DNA of 8,474 nucleotides from JBBQBQ01 sp038317685 (GTDB taxonomy: Bacteria > Desulfobacterota > Desulfuromonadia > Desulfuromonadales > DDH964). The translations under genes and the position numbers were made by a program. The notes below the pieces were generated by a model. It searched no databases. It was not told the origin of the DNA and was given only the letters and a program-made list of their open reading frames with translations. Below are positions 1 through 6,260 of this stretch, piece by piece. Each line of letters starts with the position of its first letter. Positions within the stretch are counted from its first letter, which is position 1. The stretch spans positions 1 to 8,474 of the forward strand of contig JBBQBQ010000152.1 of the NCBI GenBank assembly GCA_038317685.1, given 5' to 3'.

Positions 1-287
1 TTGGTGGTTTTGATGCGCGAGGTGATGACCTCGAAACCGTTATGGGCATCGACGACCTCGACGATGGTCATGGCGCCCATCAGGAAGAAGACGATCTGCG
101 CCGTCGCCGAAAGGGTTTCGCCGAGCTGCTCCCCCACCAAATGGTGGTCGCCGGTCAGGACCGCGTAGACGGTCCAGAGGGTGCCGGCGGCAATCAGCGC
201 CGAAGCGGACTTGTTGACCTTAAGGGGGTGTTCCAGGGCGATTGCCGCGTAGGCAACCACGAAGATGACGACGAGTGCGGTGAGCAT
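1..287 (-). CDS. nhaD: NhaD-family Na+/H+ antiporter, N-terminal part (cut by window edge)
   Basis: Reading the minus strand from an ATG at 287 gives 95 codons with no stop before the window edge, beginning MLTALVVIFVVAYAAIALEH. Two hydrophobic membrane segments are visible, at about residues 1-17 and 28-46. A third, at about 60-80, runs into the stretch FFLMGAMTIVEVVDAHNGFE. The IALEHPLKVNKSA and GAMTIVEVVDAHNGF stretches are what I recall as typical of NhaD-type antiporters (ion transporter superfamily), which exchange cytoplasmic Na+ or Li+ for protons across the inner membrane. The start is supported by AAGGAG five bases upstream of the ATG. It is transcribed divergently from the amidase-dctBD operon, and a promoter candidate lies at 357-384. 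Only the N-terminus is visible, so catalytic residues further in cannot be checked. A related ion-transporter subfamily (ArsB/citrate type) is a less likely alternative. Confidence 0.85.
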   Translation of the reverse strand, partial: MLTALVVIFVVAYAAIALEHPLKVNKSASALIAAGTLWTVYAVLTGDHHLVGEQLGETLSATAQIVFFLMGAMTIVEVVDAHNGFEVITSRIKTT

Positions 288-356
288 GGAGTCTCCTTGG
301 GGTTACGCCAGGTCAATGAATCGCTTAACGCGAAACAGCAATAGAACGCCTTGTTT

Positions 357-384
357 TTTACACCCGCGATTCGCGTGCTGTCAA
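357..384 (-). promoter_or_regulatory. Candidate sigma-70 promoter for the nhaD-like gene
   Basis: On the minus strand a perfect -35 box TTGACA (384-379) is followed after 16 bases by TGTAAA (362-357), which matches four of six positions of TATAAT. Transcription would start near 350, about 60 bases upstream of the antiporter ATG. The spacer contains the small inverted repeat CGCGATTCGCG, which may be fortuitous. The call rests on box matches and position only. Confidence 0.55.
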
Positions 385-408
385 GGGAAACCCTGGCCCC
401 TCAGGGGC

Positions 409-437
409 TTGTCATTTCAGGATATTTTCAATACAAT
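409..437 (+). promoter_or_regulatory. Candidate sigma-70 promoter for the amidase-dctBD operon
   Basis: TTGTCA (409-414) and TACAAT (432-437) are separated by exactly 17 bases. Each box matches five of six consensus positions. Transcription would start near 444, leaving a leader of about 68 bases before the amidase ATG. A short inverted repeat TTTTA-AGC-TAAAA (447-459) lies right at the expected start and could be an operator, but is too short to claim. The promoter is set back to back with the nhaD promoter without overlapping it, so the regulatory genes would have their own housekeeping promoter. Confidence 0.6.
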
Positions 438-511
438 AGGCGTCCGTTTTAAGCTAAAATGACCGACCCCAGTGCTTTTGAAACACCATTTTACCGGAAA
501 GGCTCCCCACC

Positions 512-1303
512 ATGAACCGCCAGGTCCGCGCTGCCGCTGTCCAGTTCAATATCGCCTTGGGCGAGGTCGACACCAACCTGAGCCAGGCACTGACCGGGCT
601 GGAACGGGTTGCGCAGGCCGGCGCCCAGCTCGCCGTTCTGCCGGAGATGTGGAGCACCGGCTACGACTACAAGCATCTGGCCAAACTGGCCGCTGAAACT
701 CCCCGGGTCCTGGAGGCGCTCTGCTCCTTCAGCGCCCGCACCGGCATGGTCATCGTCGGCAGCCTTGCCGAACCGGACGGAGAGCGGACCTACAACACCG
801 CCTTTGTCATCGATGCCGGATCCGTAACGGCCAGCTACCGCAAGCTGCATCTCTTTTCGATGATGGGCGAGGACCGCTTCCTCACCGCCGGCGACCGGCT
901 GCAGGTGGTGCCAACCTCGGTGGGGCGGCTCGGCGTTGCCATCTGCTACGACCTGCGCTTTCCGGAACAGTTCCGCAAGCTGGCCCTGGAAGGCGCTGAA
1001 ATCCTCTGCCTCCCGGCCGAGTGGCCGAAACCCCGTCAGGAGCACTGGCGTACCCTGCTCCGCGCCCGAGCGATCGAGAATCAGTTCTTCGTCGCAGCCG
1101 CCAACTGCTGCGGGCCCCAGGCCAAGCTCGACTTCTTCGGCATGAGCTTGCTCCTTTCCGCCCGCGGGGAAGTGCTGGCCGAGGCAGGCGAGACCGCCAC
1201 CGAACTGCTGGCGCAGTTCGACTTCGACGACCTTCTCAGCTATCGCTCCCAGATCCGCTGCTATCACGACCGGCGGCCGGAGATCTACGGAACCTTGCCG
1301 TGA
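512..1303 (+). CDS. Nitrilase-superfamily carbon-nitrogen hydrolase, omega-amidase (YafV/Nit2)-like
   Basis: The 263-residue protein has the full size of a single-domain nitrilase-superfamily amidase and carries the catalytic triad: Glu45 in LPEMWSTGY, Lys111 in YRKLHLF and Cys145 in ICYDLRFPE. The stretches KLHLFSMMGED, CYDLRFP and HWRTLLRARAIENQ resemble Escherichia coli YafV and mammalian Nit2. These omega-amidases hydrolyse 2-oxoglutaramate and 2-oxosuccinamate to 2-oxoglutarate and oxaloacetate plus ammonia. It should be a cytoplasmic enzyme, since no signal peptide is present. The ATG at 512 is preceded by a modest ribosome site, AAGG, nine bases upstream. It is the first gene of a likely operon with the sensor kinase, whose start lies 34 bases beyond this stop. 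Superfamily assignment is secure. The exact substrate is inferred, and deaminated glutathione amidase or another short-chain amidase is possible. Confidence 0.9.
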   Translation: MNRQVRAAAVQFNIALGEVDTNLSQALTGLERVAQAGAQLAVLPEMWSTGYDYKHLAKLAAETPRVLEALCSFSARTGMVIVGSLAEPDGERTYNTAFVIDAGSVTASYRKLHLFSMMGEDRFLTAGDRLQVVPTSVGRLGVAICYDLRFPEQFRKLALEGAEILCLPAEWPKPRQEHWRTLLRARAIENQFFVAAANCCGPQAKLDFFGMSLLLSARGEVLAEAGETATELLAQFDFDDLLSYRSQIRCYHDRRPEIYGTLP

Positions 1304-1314
1304 CGGAGACCTCC

Positions 1315-1341
1315 ATGGGCTTGCCGGGAATCCGTTCTTGA
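1315..1341 (+). other. Possible 8-codon leader ORF coupled to the dctB start
   Basis: An ATG at 1315, with GGAG six bases upstream (1305-1308), opens a short frame MGLPGIRS that ends at TGA 1339-1341. That stop overlaps the TTG start proposed for the sensor kinase at 1338 (TTGA). The kinase start has no good ribosome site of its own, so ribosomes terminating here could restart on the kinase frame. Alternatively the site is chance, or a base error hides an in-frame ATG start for the kinase. It is a small and uncertain feature. Confidence 0.3.
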
Positions 1342-3611
1342 TCCGCTTCAGCCACCAGTCGCGGCGGGCCCGCCTCTGGGCCATGGTTCTGGGGGCGCTT
1401 TTCTTCACTGTCACCCTCGGGTTGCTGGTCGCCTGGAGCATCCGCTCGGCCACCGGAGACCTGGAACAGGTCAGCCTCCACAAGCTCAGCCTCTATCAGC
1501 AGATCCTCACCAGCGAAATCCAGCGGCACCAGTTCCTCCCCTTCGCCCTCGCCAGGAATCAGAACATCCTGGGACTCTTGGGCGACCAGCACAATTCCCG
1601 ACGGCTCGCCGAAGTCAACCGCTACCTGGAGGAGGTCAGCAGCAAAACCAGCTCCGCCGCGGTCTATCTGCTGAATACCGACGGTCTGACCCTGGCTTCC
1701 AGCAACTGGCGGAGCGAAAAGAGTTACGTCGGGCAGAATTACGGGTTCCGCCCCTATTTCCAGGCTGCCTTGCGCGGGGAGGCCGGGCGCTATTTCGCCA
1801 TCGGCGCCACGACCCTCACCCCGGGGCTCTTCCTTTCCTATCCGGTCGAAATCGAGGGGCGGGTTATCGGCGTGGTCGCGCTCAAGGTGGCCCTCGATCC
1901 CCTCGAAGCTTCGTGGGCCGAACAACCCGCGGAAAAGGTCCTGGTCAGCGACGGCAACGGGGTGATCATCGCCAGCAGCGAACCGAACTGGAAATTCCGC
2001 ACCCTGCAACCCCTCCCCCTGGAGCGGCGCCGCCAGCTGCGACAAAGCCGGCAGTTCGTCGATGCCGACCTCCTCCCGCTCGGGGTGAGCCCGGTCGACT
2101 GGCTCCCCACCCGGCAAAAATGCCTGCGCATCGCCACTCCTCCCCGGGTGCCGACCCACAATCCCTTTCGCGATCTCGGTCTCGCCGCCACCTACCTCGA
2201 CGTCCAAATGCCGATGGCCGATTCGGACTGGACCCTGCATCTGCTCGCCGAGATGTCCCCGGTCGGCCGCCGCCTGGTGAATACCCTTGGGATCTTCGGG
2301 CCGACCGCCCTGGCTTTGGCGCTCCTGATCTTCTACCTTATCGAACACCGCTTCTACACCCGCGAACGCAACCAGTACCAGGCCCGGGCCAAGGCCGAAC
2401 TGGAGTCCAGCGAGGCGCAGAAACGGGCCATCATCCAGAGTGCGCGGGCGGCTCTGGTGACGATCGACGAGGCCGGCGTCATCGAGGCGATCAACCCGAC
2501 CGCCGAGACCTATTTCGGCTATCCGGCCGGGGAAGTGTCGGGACAGAACCTCAAGCAGCTCCTCTTCCCGGCCGATCATGCCGCCATCGATGACTACCTC
2601 GCCGCGGCCCGCCGGGAACGGAGCGCCGACTTCCCTCTGGAGACCCGCGGCCGACGGCGCGACGGCAGCCCCTTCTTCATCGACCTGAACATCAGCGACC
2701 TCTACCCCCATCCGGGTTACCGCTTCCTGGTCACCATTCACAACATCACCAAGCGCAAGAACGCCGAAGACCAGCTGCGCCGGGCGCTGGAGGAACAGGA
2801 CGAGCGGATTCGGGAACGCACCTGCGAACTTGAAGCGAGCAACCGCCTGCTGCAGCACGAAGTGGTCGAGCGGCAGCGGGCCGAAGCAATCCTCCGGGAG
2901 ACCCAGAACGATCTGATTCAGGCCGGCAAGCTCGCCGCCCTCGGCCAGCTCTCGGCCGGCATCACCCACGAACTCAATCAGCCGCTGGCGGCGATCCGCA
3001 CCTTCAGCGCCAGCGGCACCCTCCTGTTGGAGCGGGGCATGATCGAACCGGCCAAGGAGAATTTCAACCGCATCCAGGAACTCACCGAGCGGATGGCCAA
3101 ACTGACCAGCCAGCTCAAAACCTTCGCCCGCAAGAGCCGCGGTGACCGTCAGCCGATCTCGGTCCGCCAGGCCATCCAGCAGTCCCTCGATCTCCTCGCC
3201 AACCAGCTTTCCCAGCAGCGGATCGAAATCGACCTGCACCTCCCGGACGAGGCAGTGCAGGTCATCGGCGACCAGGTTCGTCTCGAGCAGGTGGTGATCA
3301 ACCTGATCAGCAACGCCCTCGATGCCATGCGGGACAGACCCCGCCGCCGCCTCGGCATCGATTACCGCCTCGACCGGCAATGGCTCTGGCTGACGGTCGA
3401 GGACAGCGGCGGCGGCATCCCCGACGAGCTGGTCTCCCAGATTTTCGACCCCTTCTTCACCACCAAGGAGGTCGGGCAGGGGTTGGGGCTCGGGCTTTCC
3501 ATCACCTACGGCATCGTCAAAGACTGGGGGGGGACCCTTTCCGTCAACAATGGTTCGGACGGCGCCTGCTTCACTCTCCAGCTCCCGCGCTCCGGCGGCG
3601 CGAAGGGATGA
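1338..3611 (+). CDS. dctB: DctB-like membrane sensor histidine kinase (C4-dicarboxylate type)
   Basis: The 757-residue protein has two membrane segments (about 16-34 and 314-335) flanking a large periplasmic region. Next come a PAS domain (about 360-470), a coiled coil (474-525) and the kinase core. Kinase motifs are the phosphoacceptor His544 in GITHELNQPLAAIR, the N box NLISNALDAM (Asn659), DSGGGIP (689-695), FDPFFTTK (704-710) and GQGLGLGL (713-720). The periplasmic stretch GQNYGFRPYFQAALRGEAGR, then PGLFLSYPV and ALKV, is the pattern I know from DctB double-PDC sensors. Arg138 and Lys183 fall where DctB contacts the ligand carboxylates, from recall of the family. It would sense an external dicarboxylate and phosphorylate the neighbouring regulator. 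The internal PAS domain is an addition not seen in every DctB. The start is TTG at 1338, chosen because it keeps the basic RRAR before the first membrane segment. It lacks a good ribosome site, and ATG at 1383 is the alternative. Confidence 0.88.
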   Translation: MIRFSHQSRRARLWAMVLGALFFTVTLGLLVAWSIRSATGDLEQVSLHKLSLYQQILTSEIQRHQFLPFALARNQNILGLLGDQHNSRRLAEVNRYLEEVSSKTSSAAVYLLNTDGLTLASSNWRSEKSYVGQNYGFRPYFQAALRGEAGRYFAIGATTLTPGLFLSYPVEIEGRVIGVVALKVALDPLEASWAEQPAEKVLVSDGNGVIIASSEPNWKFRTLQPLPLERRRQLRQSRQFVDADLLPLGVSPVDWLPTRQKCLRIATPPRVPTHNPFRDLGLAATYLDVQMPMADSDWTLHLLAEMSPVGRRLVNTLGIFGPTALALALLIFYLIEHRFYTRERNQYQARAKAELESSEAQKRAIIQSARAALVTIDEAGVIEAINPTAETYFGYPAGEVSGQNLKQLLFPADHAAIDDYLAAARRERSADFPLETRGRRRDGSPFFIDLNISDLYPHPGYRFLVTIHNITKRKNAEDQLRRALEEQDERIRERTCELEASNRLLQHEVVERQRAEAILRETQNDLIQAGKLAALGQLSAGITHELNQPLAAIRTFSASGTLLLERGMIEPAKENFNRIQELTERMAKLTSQLKTFARKSRGDRQPISVRQAIQQSLDLLANQLSQQRIEIDLHLPDEAVQVIGDQVRLEQVVINLISNALDAMRDRPRRRLGIDYRLDRQWLWLTVEDSGGGIPDELVSQIFDPFFTTKEVGQGLGLGLSITYGIVKDWGGTLSVNNGSDGACFTLQLPRSGGAKG

Positions 3612-3616
3612 CGACC

Positions 3617-4963
3617 ATGACCCTGGGCACGATCATCTTTACCGACGATGAAATGGCGATGCGGGTCGCCGGCCAGCAATGGCTGACCCTGGCGGGCTTC
3701 ACCGTCCTCACCTGTGAATCGGCCGAGCAGGCCCTGCGCCACCTCCGTCCCGATTTTCCCGGCATCGTGGTGACCGACGTGCGCATGCCGCGGATGGACG
3801 GACTGACTCTGCTGCGCAAAAGCCTGGAGGAGGATCCCGACCTGCCGGTGGTGTTGATGACCGGCCACGGCGACGTGGCCATGGCCGTCCAGGCGATGCG
3901 CGACGGCGCCTACGATTTTCTCGAAAAACCCTTCCCTCCAGAAACCCTGGTCGACATCGTGCGGCGCGCCCTGGAGAAACGCGCCCTGGTCCTGGAGAAC
4001 CGGTCCCTGCGGGATCGGCTCAAGAAGAAATCCGGGATGGAAACCCTTCTCCTCGGACAGTCGCCGGTCATGGTCGAGCTGCGGGACCTGATCGCCGATC
4101 TCGCCGATACCGCCGCCAACGTCCTGATCCTCGGCGAAACCGGGGTCGGCAAGGAGCAGGTCGCCCGCTCCCTGCACAGCACCGGTCGCCGGGCCGGCCA
4201 GCCGCTGGTGGCCATCAACTGCGCGGCAATGCCTGAAACGCTCTTCGAAAGCGAACTTTTCGGCTATGAACCGGGGGCCTTTACCGGCGCCGGCAAACGC
4301 CGCATCGGCAAGTTCGAACATGCTCATCGCGGCACCCTCTTCCTCGATGAGATCGAATCGATGCCCCTCAATCTCCAGGTCAAGCTGCTGCGGGTGCTGC
4401 AGGAACGAACGGTGGAGCGCCTCGGGTCCAACACCCCGATTCCTGTCGATTTCCGCCTCGTAGCCGCCACCAAGACCGATCTCCTCGAAGCCTGCCGTCG
4501 GGGGATCTTTCGGGAAGACCTCTACTACCGCCTGAACGTCGCAGAAATTTTCATCCCGCCGCTGCGGAAACGGCGCGAGGACATCCCCCTCCTCTTCGAG
4601 CACTTCACTCAGGTGTCGGCGGTCGCCTATGAACGGGAGGCCCCTGATTTGGGGCGGGAGGACCTCCAGTCCCTGCTGGCTTACCCTTGGCCGGGGAACG
4701 TCCGGGAGCTTAAGAATACCGCCGAACGCTACGTCCTCGGCTGCGGCCGGCGCTCCCTTGCCAAACTCCTCTCCCCGTCCGCGGCACCACCGGAACAGAG
4801 CTTCGGGGACCAGGTCGATGCCTTCGAGCGGAGTCTTCTGGTCCAGGAGCTCGCCCGCCAGCGGGGGGACATCCAGGCGGTCCTGGCCGCCCTGAAGCTG
4901 CCGCGTCGAACCCTCAACGAAAAGATGCGCCGCTTCGGCATCACCCGCAAAGATTTCCGCTGA
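3617..4963 (+). CDS. dctD: DctD-like sigma-54-dependent response regulator
   Basis: This 448-residue protein has the three NtrC-family modules. The receiver domain (about 5-120) has acidic residues Asp10/Asp11, phosphoacceptor Asp54 in VVTDVRMPRMDG, Thr82 and Lys104. The AAA+ ATPase (about 145-375) has Walker A GETGVGKE (173-180), the sigma-54 contact loop GAFTGA (220-225), Walker B LFLDEIE (241-247) and the late motif WPGNVRELKN (358-367). A Fis-type helix-turn-helix lies at about 410-446. The run RRIGKFEHAHRGTLFLDEIE is typical of DctD. Phosphorylated by the DctB-like kinase, it would bind enhancer sites and drive open-complex formation by sigma-54 polymerase. The obvious target is the -24/-12 promoter at 5127-5142, 164 bases downstream. 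The start at 3617 has GAAGGG nine bases upstream. ATG at 3608, overlapping the kinase stop as ATGA, would add three residues and is equally possible. Either way the two genes are translationally linked. Confidence 0.93.
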   Translation: MTLGTIIFTDDEMAMRVAGQQWLTLAGFTVLTCESAEQALRHLRPDFPGIVVTDVRMPRMDGLTLLRKSLEEDPDLPVVLMTGHGDVAMAVQAMRDGAYDFLEKPFPPETLVDIVRRALEKRALVLENRSLRDRLKKKSGMETLLLGQSPVMVELRDLIADLADTAANVLILGETGVGKEQVARSLHSTGRRAGQPLVAINCAAMPETLFESELFGYEPGAFTGAGKRRIGKFEHAHRGTLFLDEIESMPLNLQVKLLRVLQERTVERLGSNTPIPVDFRLVAATKTDLLEACRRGIFREDLYYRLNVAEIFIPPLRKRREDIPLLFEHFTQVSAVAYEREAPDLGREDLQSLLAYPWPGNVRELKNTAERYVLGCGRRSLAKLLSPSAAPPEQSFGDQVDAFERSLLVQELARQRGDIQAVLAALKLPRRTLNEKMRRFGITRKDFR

Positions 4964-5032
4964 GTTCCCCGCCGGTCGAACCCCTTCCGCGACGCTTCGC
5001 CTCGGCAACTTCCTGCTCATTCCATCCTCCGG

Positions 5033-5052
5033 TTCGGCATGAATTTGCCGAA
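5033..5052. promoter_or_regulatory. Inverted repeat, candidate enhancer (UAS) for the DctD-like activator
   Basis: TTCGGCA-TGAATT-TGCCGAA is a perfect repeat with 7-bp arms and a 6-bp spacer. Its centre (5042.5) is about 110 bp upstream of the start expected from the -24/-12 promoter, the distance usual for NtrC/DctD-type enhancers. The half-site TCGGCAA also occurs directly at 5002-5008 and 5099-5105. It is not followed closely by a T-run, so it does not look like an intrinsic terminator. Assignment to the DctD-like protein is inference from position. Confidence 0.5.
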
Positions 5053-5083
5053 AGCCGCTCTTCAGCCTTTTTGAATCAATCAT

Positions 5084-5099
5084 AAAATACCTGTATTTT
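5084..5099. promoter_or_regulatory. Second inverted repeat, AT-rich operator candidate
   Basis: AAAATAC-CT-GTATTTT is a perfect palindrome with 7-bp arms, centred about 61 bp upstream of the expected sigma-54 start and 49 bp downstream of the centre of the first repeat. It lies in a locally AT-rich tract (5068-5100) in an otherwise GC-rich region. It could be a second activator site, a site for another regulator, or a flexible region for DNA bending. Its right arm also contains TATTTT, which with TTGAAT (5071-5076) forms a weak sigma-70-like pair at 17-bp spacing. Confidence 0.4.
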
Positions 5100-5126
5100 C
5101 GGCAACCTGAGCTTGGCCCTCGGGGG

Positions 5127-5142
5127 CGGCACGAGGATTGCT
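5127..5142 (+). promoter_or_regulatory. Sigma-54 (-24/-12) promoter of the TAXI TRAP operon
   Basis: CGGCACGAGGATTGCT contains the invariant GG (5128-5129) and GC (5140-5141) with exactly ten bases between them. It matches the extended consensus TGGCACG-N4-TTGCW at every position except the first T. Transcription would start near 5152, leaving a leader of about 70 bases before the binding-protein ATG. The gene for a sigma-54 activator ends only 164 bases upstream, which strongly supports the call. Confidence 0.85.
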
Positions 5143-5223
5143 AAAACGTCGGTTGAATTGTTGCGAGAGTCGGTCCCGCCGGCCCTCACCTCTCACCCCC
5201 CCGTCTCCCAAGGAGGAACCCAC

Positions 5224-6174
5224 ATGTTCGCACTTCGCAGACTCCTGGTCCTGGCCGCATTGCTGCTGGTCAGCACCACCCCGGCCACTGCAGCCGAGTT
5301 CGTCAACATCCTCACCGGCGGCACCAGCGGCGTCTACTATCCTCTTGGCGTCGCCCTCGCCAACGGCCTCGGCAAGATCATGCCCGACGCCAAGTGCACC
5401 AACCAGGCGACCAAGGCCTCCGTCGAAAACCTCAACCTGCTACAGACCGGCCGCGGCGAAGTCGGCTTCACCCTCGGCGACTCCCTGAGCAATGCCTGGA
5501 ACGGCGTCGAGGAAGCCGGTTTCAAGGCGCCGCTGAAGAAGCTGCGCGGCATCAGCGCCCTCTACTCCAACTACATCCAGATTGTGGCCCGAGCCGACGC
5601 CGGGGTGAAGAGCCTCGCCGACCTCAAGGGGAAGCGGATCTCCGTCGGCGCCCCCAAATCGGGGACCGAACTGAACGCCCGGGCAATCTTCAAGGCCGCC
5701 GGCATCTCCTATGACGACTTCTCCAAGATCGAGTACCTCTCCTTTGGTGAATCGGTGGAGCTGATGAAGAACCGCCAGCTCGACATTACCCTGCAGTCGG
5801 CGGGCCTCGGCGTCTCGGCGCTGCGCGATCTCTCCTCCTCCATCGATATCGTCGTCGTGCCGATCCCGGCCGACGTCGTCGCCAAGACCGGCGACCCGGC
5901 CTACGTTGCGGCGATGATTCCGGCTAACACCTACACCGGGCAGACGAGCGAGGTGCCGACCGCCTCGGTCGTCAACTTCCTCGTCACCAGTTCCGACGTC
6001 AGCGACGCCATCGTTTACAACGTCACCAAGACCCTCTATACCGACCTCGACCAGCTGGTCGCTGCCCACTCCGCCGCCAAGGGGATCAAACTGGAGAACG
6101 CCGTCAAGTCGATGCCGGTCCCCCTCCACCCCGGCGCCGAGAAGTATTACCGCGAAGTCGGCCTGATCAAGTAA
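5224..6174 (+). CDS. TAXI-family TRAP transporter periplasmic substrate-binding protein
   Basis: The 316-residue protein starts with a signal peptide (MFALRRLLVLAALLLVSTTP, then ATAA, cleavage near residue 23-24). The mature start, EFVNILTGGTSGVYYPLGVA, is the hallmark of the TAXI family of TRAP transporter receptors. Further family-like stretches are TKASVENLNLL (63-73) and DLKGKRISVGAPKSGTE (about 139-155). It captures a solute in the periplasm and delivers it to the fused permease encoded next. Known TAXI receptors mostly relate to glutamate or 2-oxoglutarate-type acids, but the ligand cannot be read from sequence alone. The start at 5224 is decided by AAGGAGG (5210-5216) seven bases upstream and by the signal peptide. 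An upstream in-frame extension from 5113 would begin before the -24/-12 promoter and is rejected. It is first in the operon and under the sigma-54 promoter, so induction by the DctBD-like pair is expected. Confidence 0.94.
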   Translation: MFALRRLLVLAALLLVSTTPATAAEFVNILTGGTSGVYYPLGVALANGLGKIMPDAKCTNQATKASVENLNLLQTGRGEVGFTLGDSLSNAWNGVEEAGFKAPLKKLRGISALYSNYIQIVARADAGVKSLADLKGKRISVGAPKSGTELNARAIFKAAGISYDDFSKIEYLSFGESVELMKNRQLDITLQSAGLGVSALRDLSSSIDIVVVPIPADVVAKTGDPAYVAAMIPANTYTGQTSEVPTASVVNFLVTSSDVSDAIVYNVTKTLYTDLDQLVAAHSAAKGIKLENAVKSMPVPLHPGAEKYYREVGLIK

Positions 6175-6182
6175 GTCCCCCG

Positions 6183-6213
6183 CCGGGAGCGGGCCGGTCC
6201 GGCCCGCTCCCGG
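6183..6213. repeat. Perfect 31-nt palindrome (hairpin) between binding protein and permease
   Basis: CCGGGAGCGGGCCGG (6183-6197), a single T, and its exact reverse complement (6199-6213) form a 15-bp GC-rich stem, with a realistic loop of about five bases. It lies 8 bases after the binding-protein stop and 47 bases before the permease ATG. No T-run follows, so a full intrinsic terminator is unlikely. In transport operons such a hairpin typically protects the upstream mRNA from 3' exonucleases or causes partial termination, so that the binding protein is made in excess of the permease. That role is inferred here. Confidence 0.7.
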
Positions 6214-6260
6214 TGCAGCTTCACCCGCGCCGGCCGACTGCGGCCGCAGGAGAGACCGTT

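Noticed and set aside
395..408. GG-N10-GC spacing upstream of the amidase, as a second sigma-54 promoter
   Set aside because: Only the GG and GC match. The -12 element is GGGGC rather than TTGC, and a good sigma-70 promoter lies immediately downstream.
396..408. Short GCCCC-TCA-GGGGC hairpin in the divergent region, as a terminator
   Set aside because: It has a 5-bp stem, no T-run, and sits between divergent promoters where no transcript should end.
1236..3380. A 714-codon open frame on the minus strand across the kinase gene
   Set aside because: It is an antisense shadow of a GC-rich gene. The plus-strand frame has complete kinase motifs, while this one shows no recognisable domain and only low-complexity acidic/Gly-rich composition.
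5033..5072. The TTCGGCA repeat plus the TTTTT at 5068-5072, as an intrinsic terminator for the regulator gene
   Set aside because: The T-run is about 15 bases beyond the stem, and the stem is short. An enhancer role fits position better. No convincing terminator is visible after the regulator gene.
3506..5083. A 525-codon open frame on the minus strand across the regulator gene
   Set aside because: It is opposite a full receiver-AAA-Fis protein and has no motifs. The openness is explained by codon bias of the sense gene.
5073..5089. IHF-like site in the AT-rich tract between enhancer and promoter
   Set aside because: AATCAA is present but the TTR part of the consensus does not match. Location alone is not enough.
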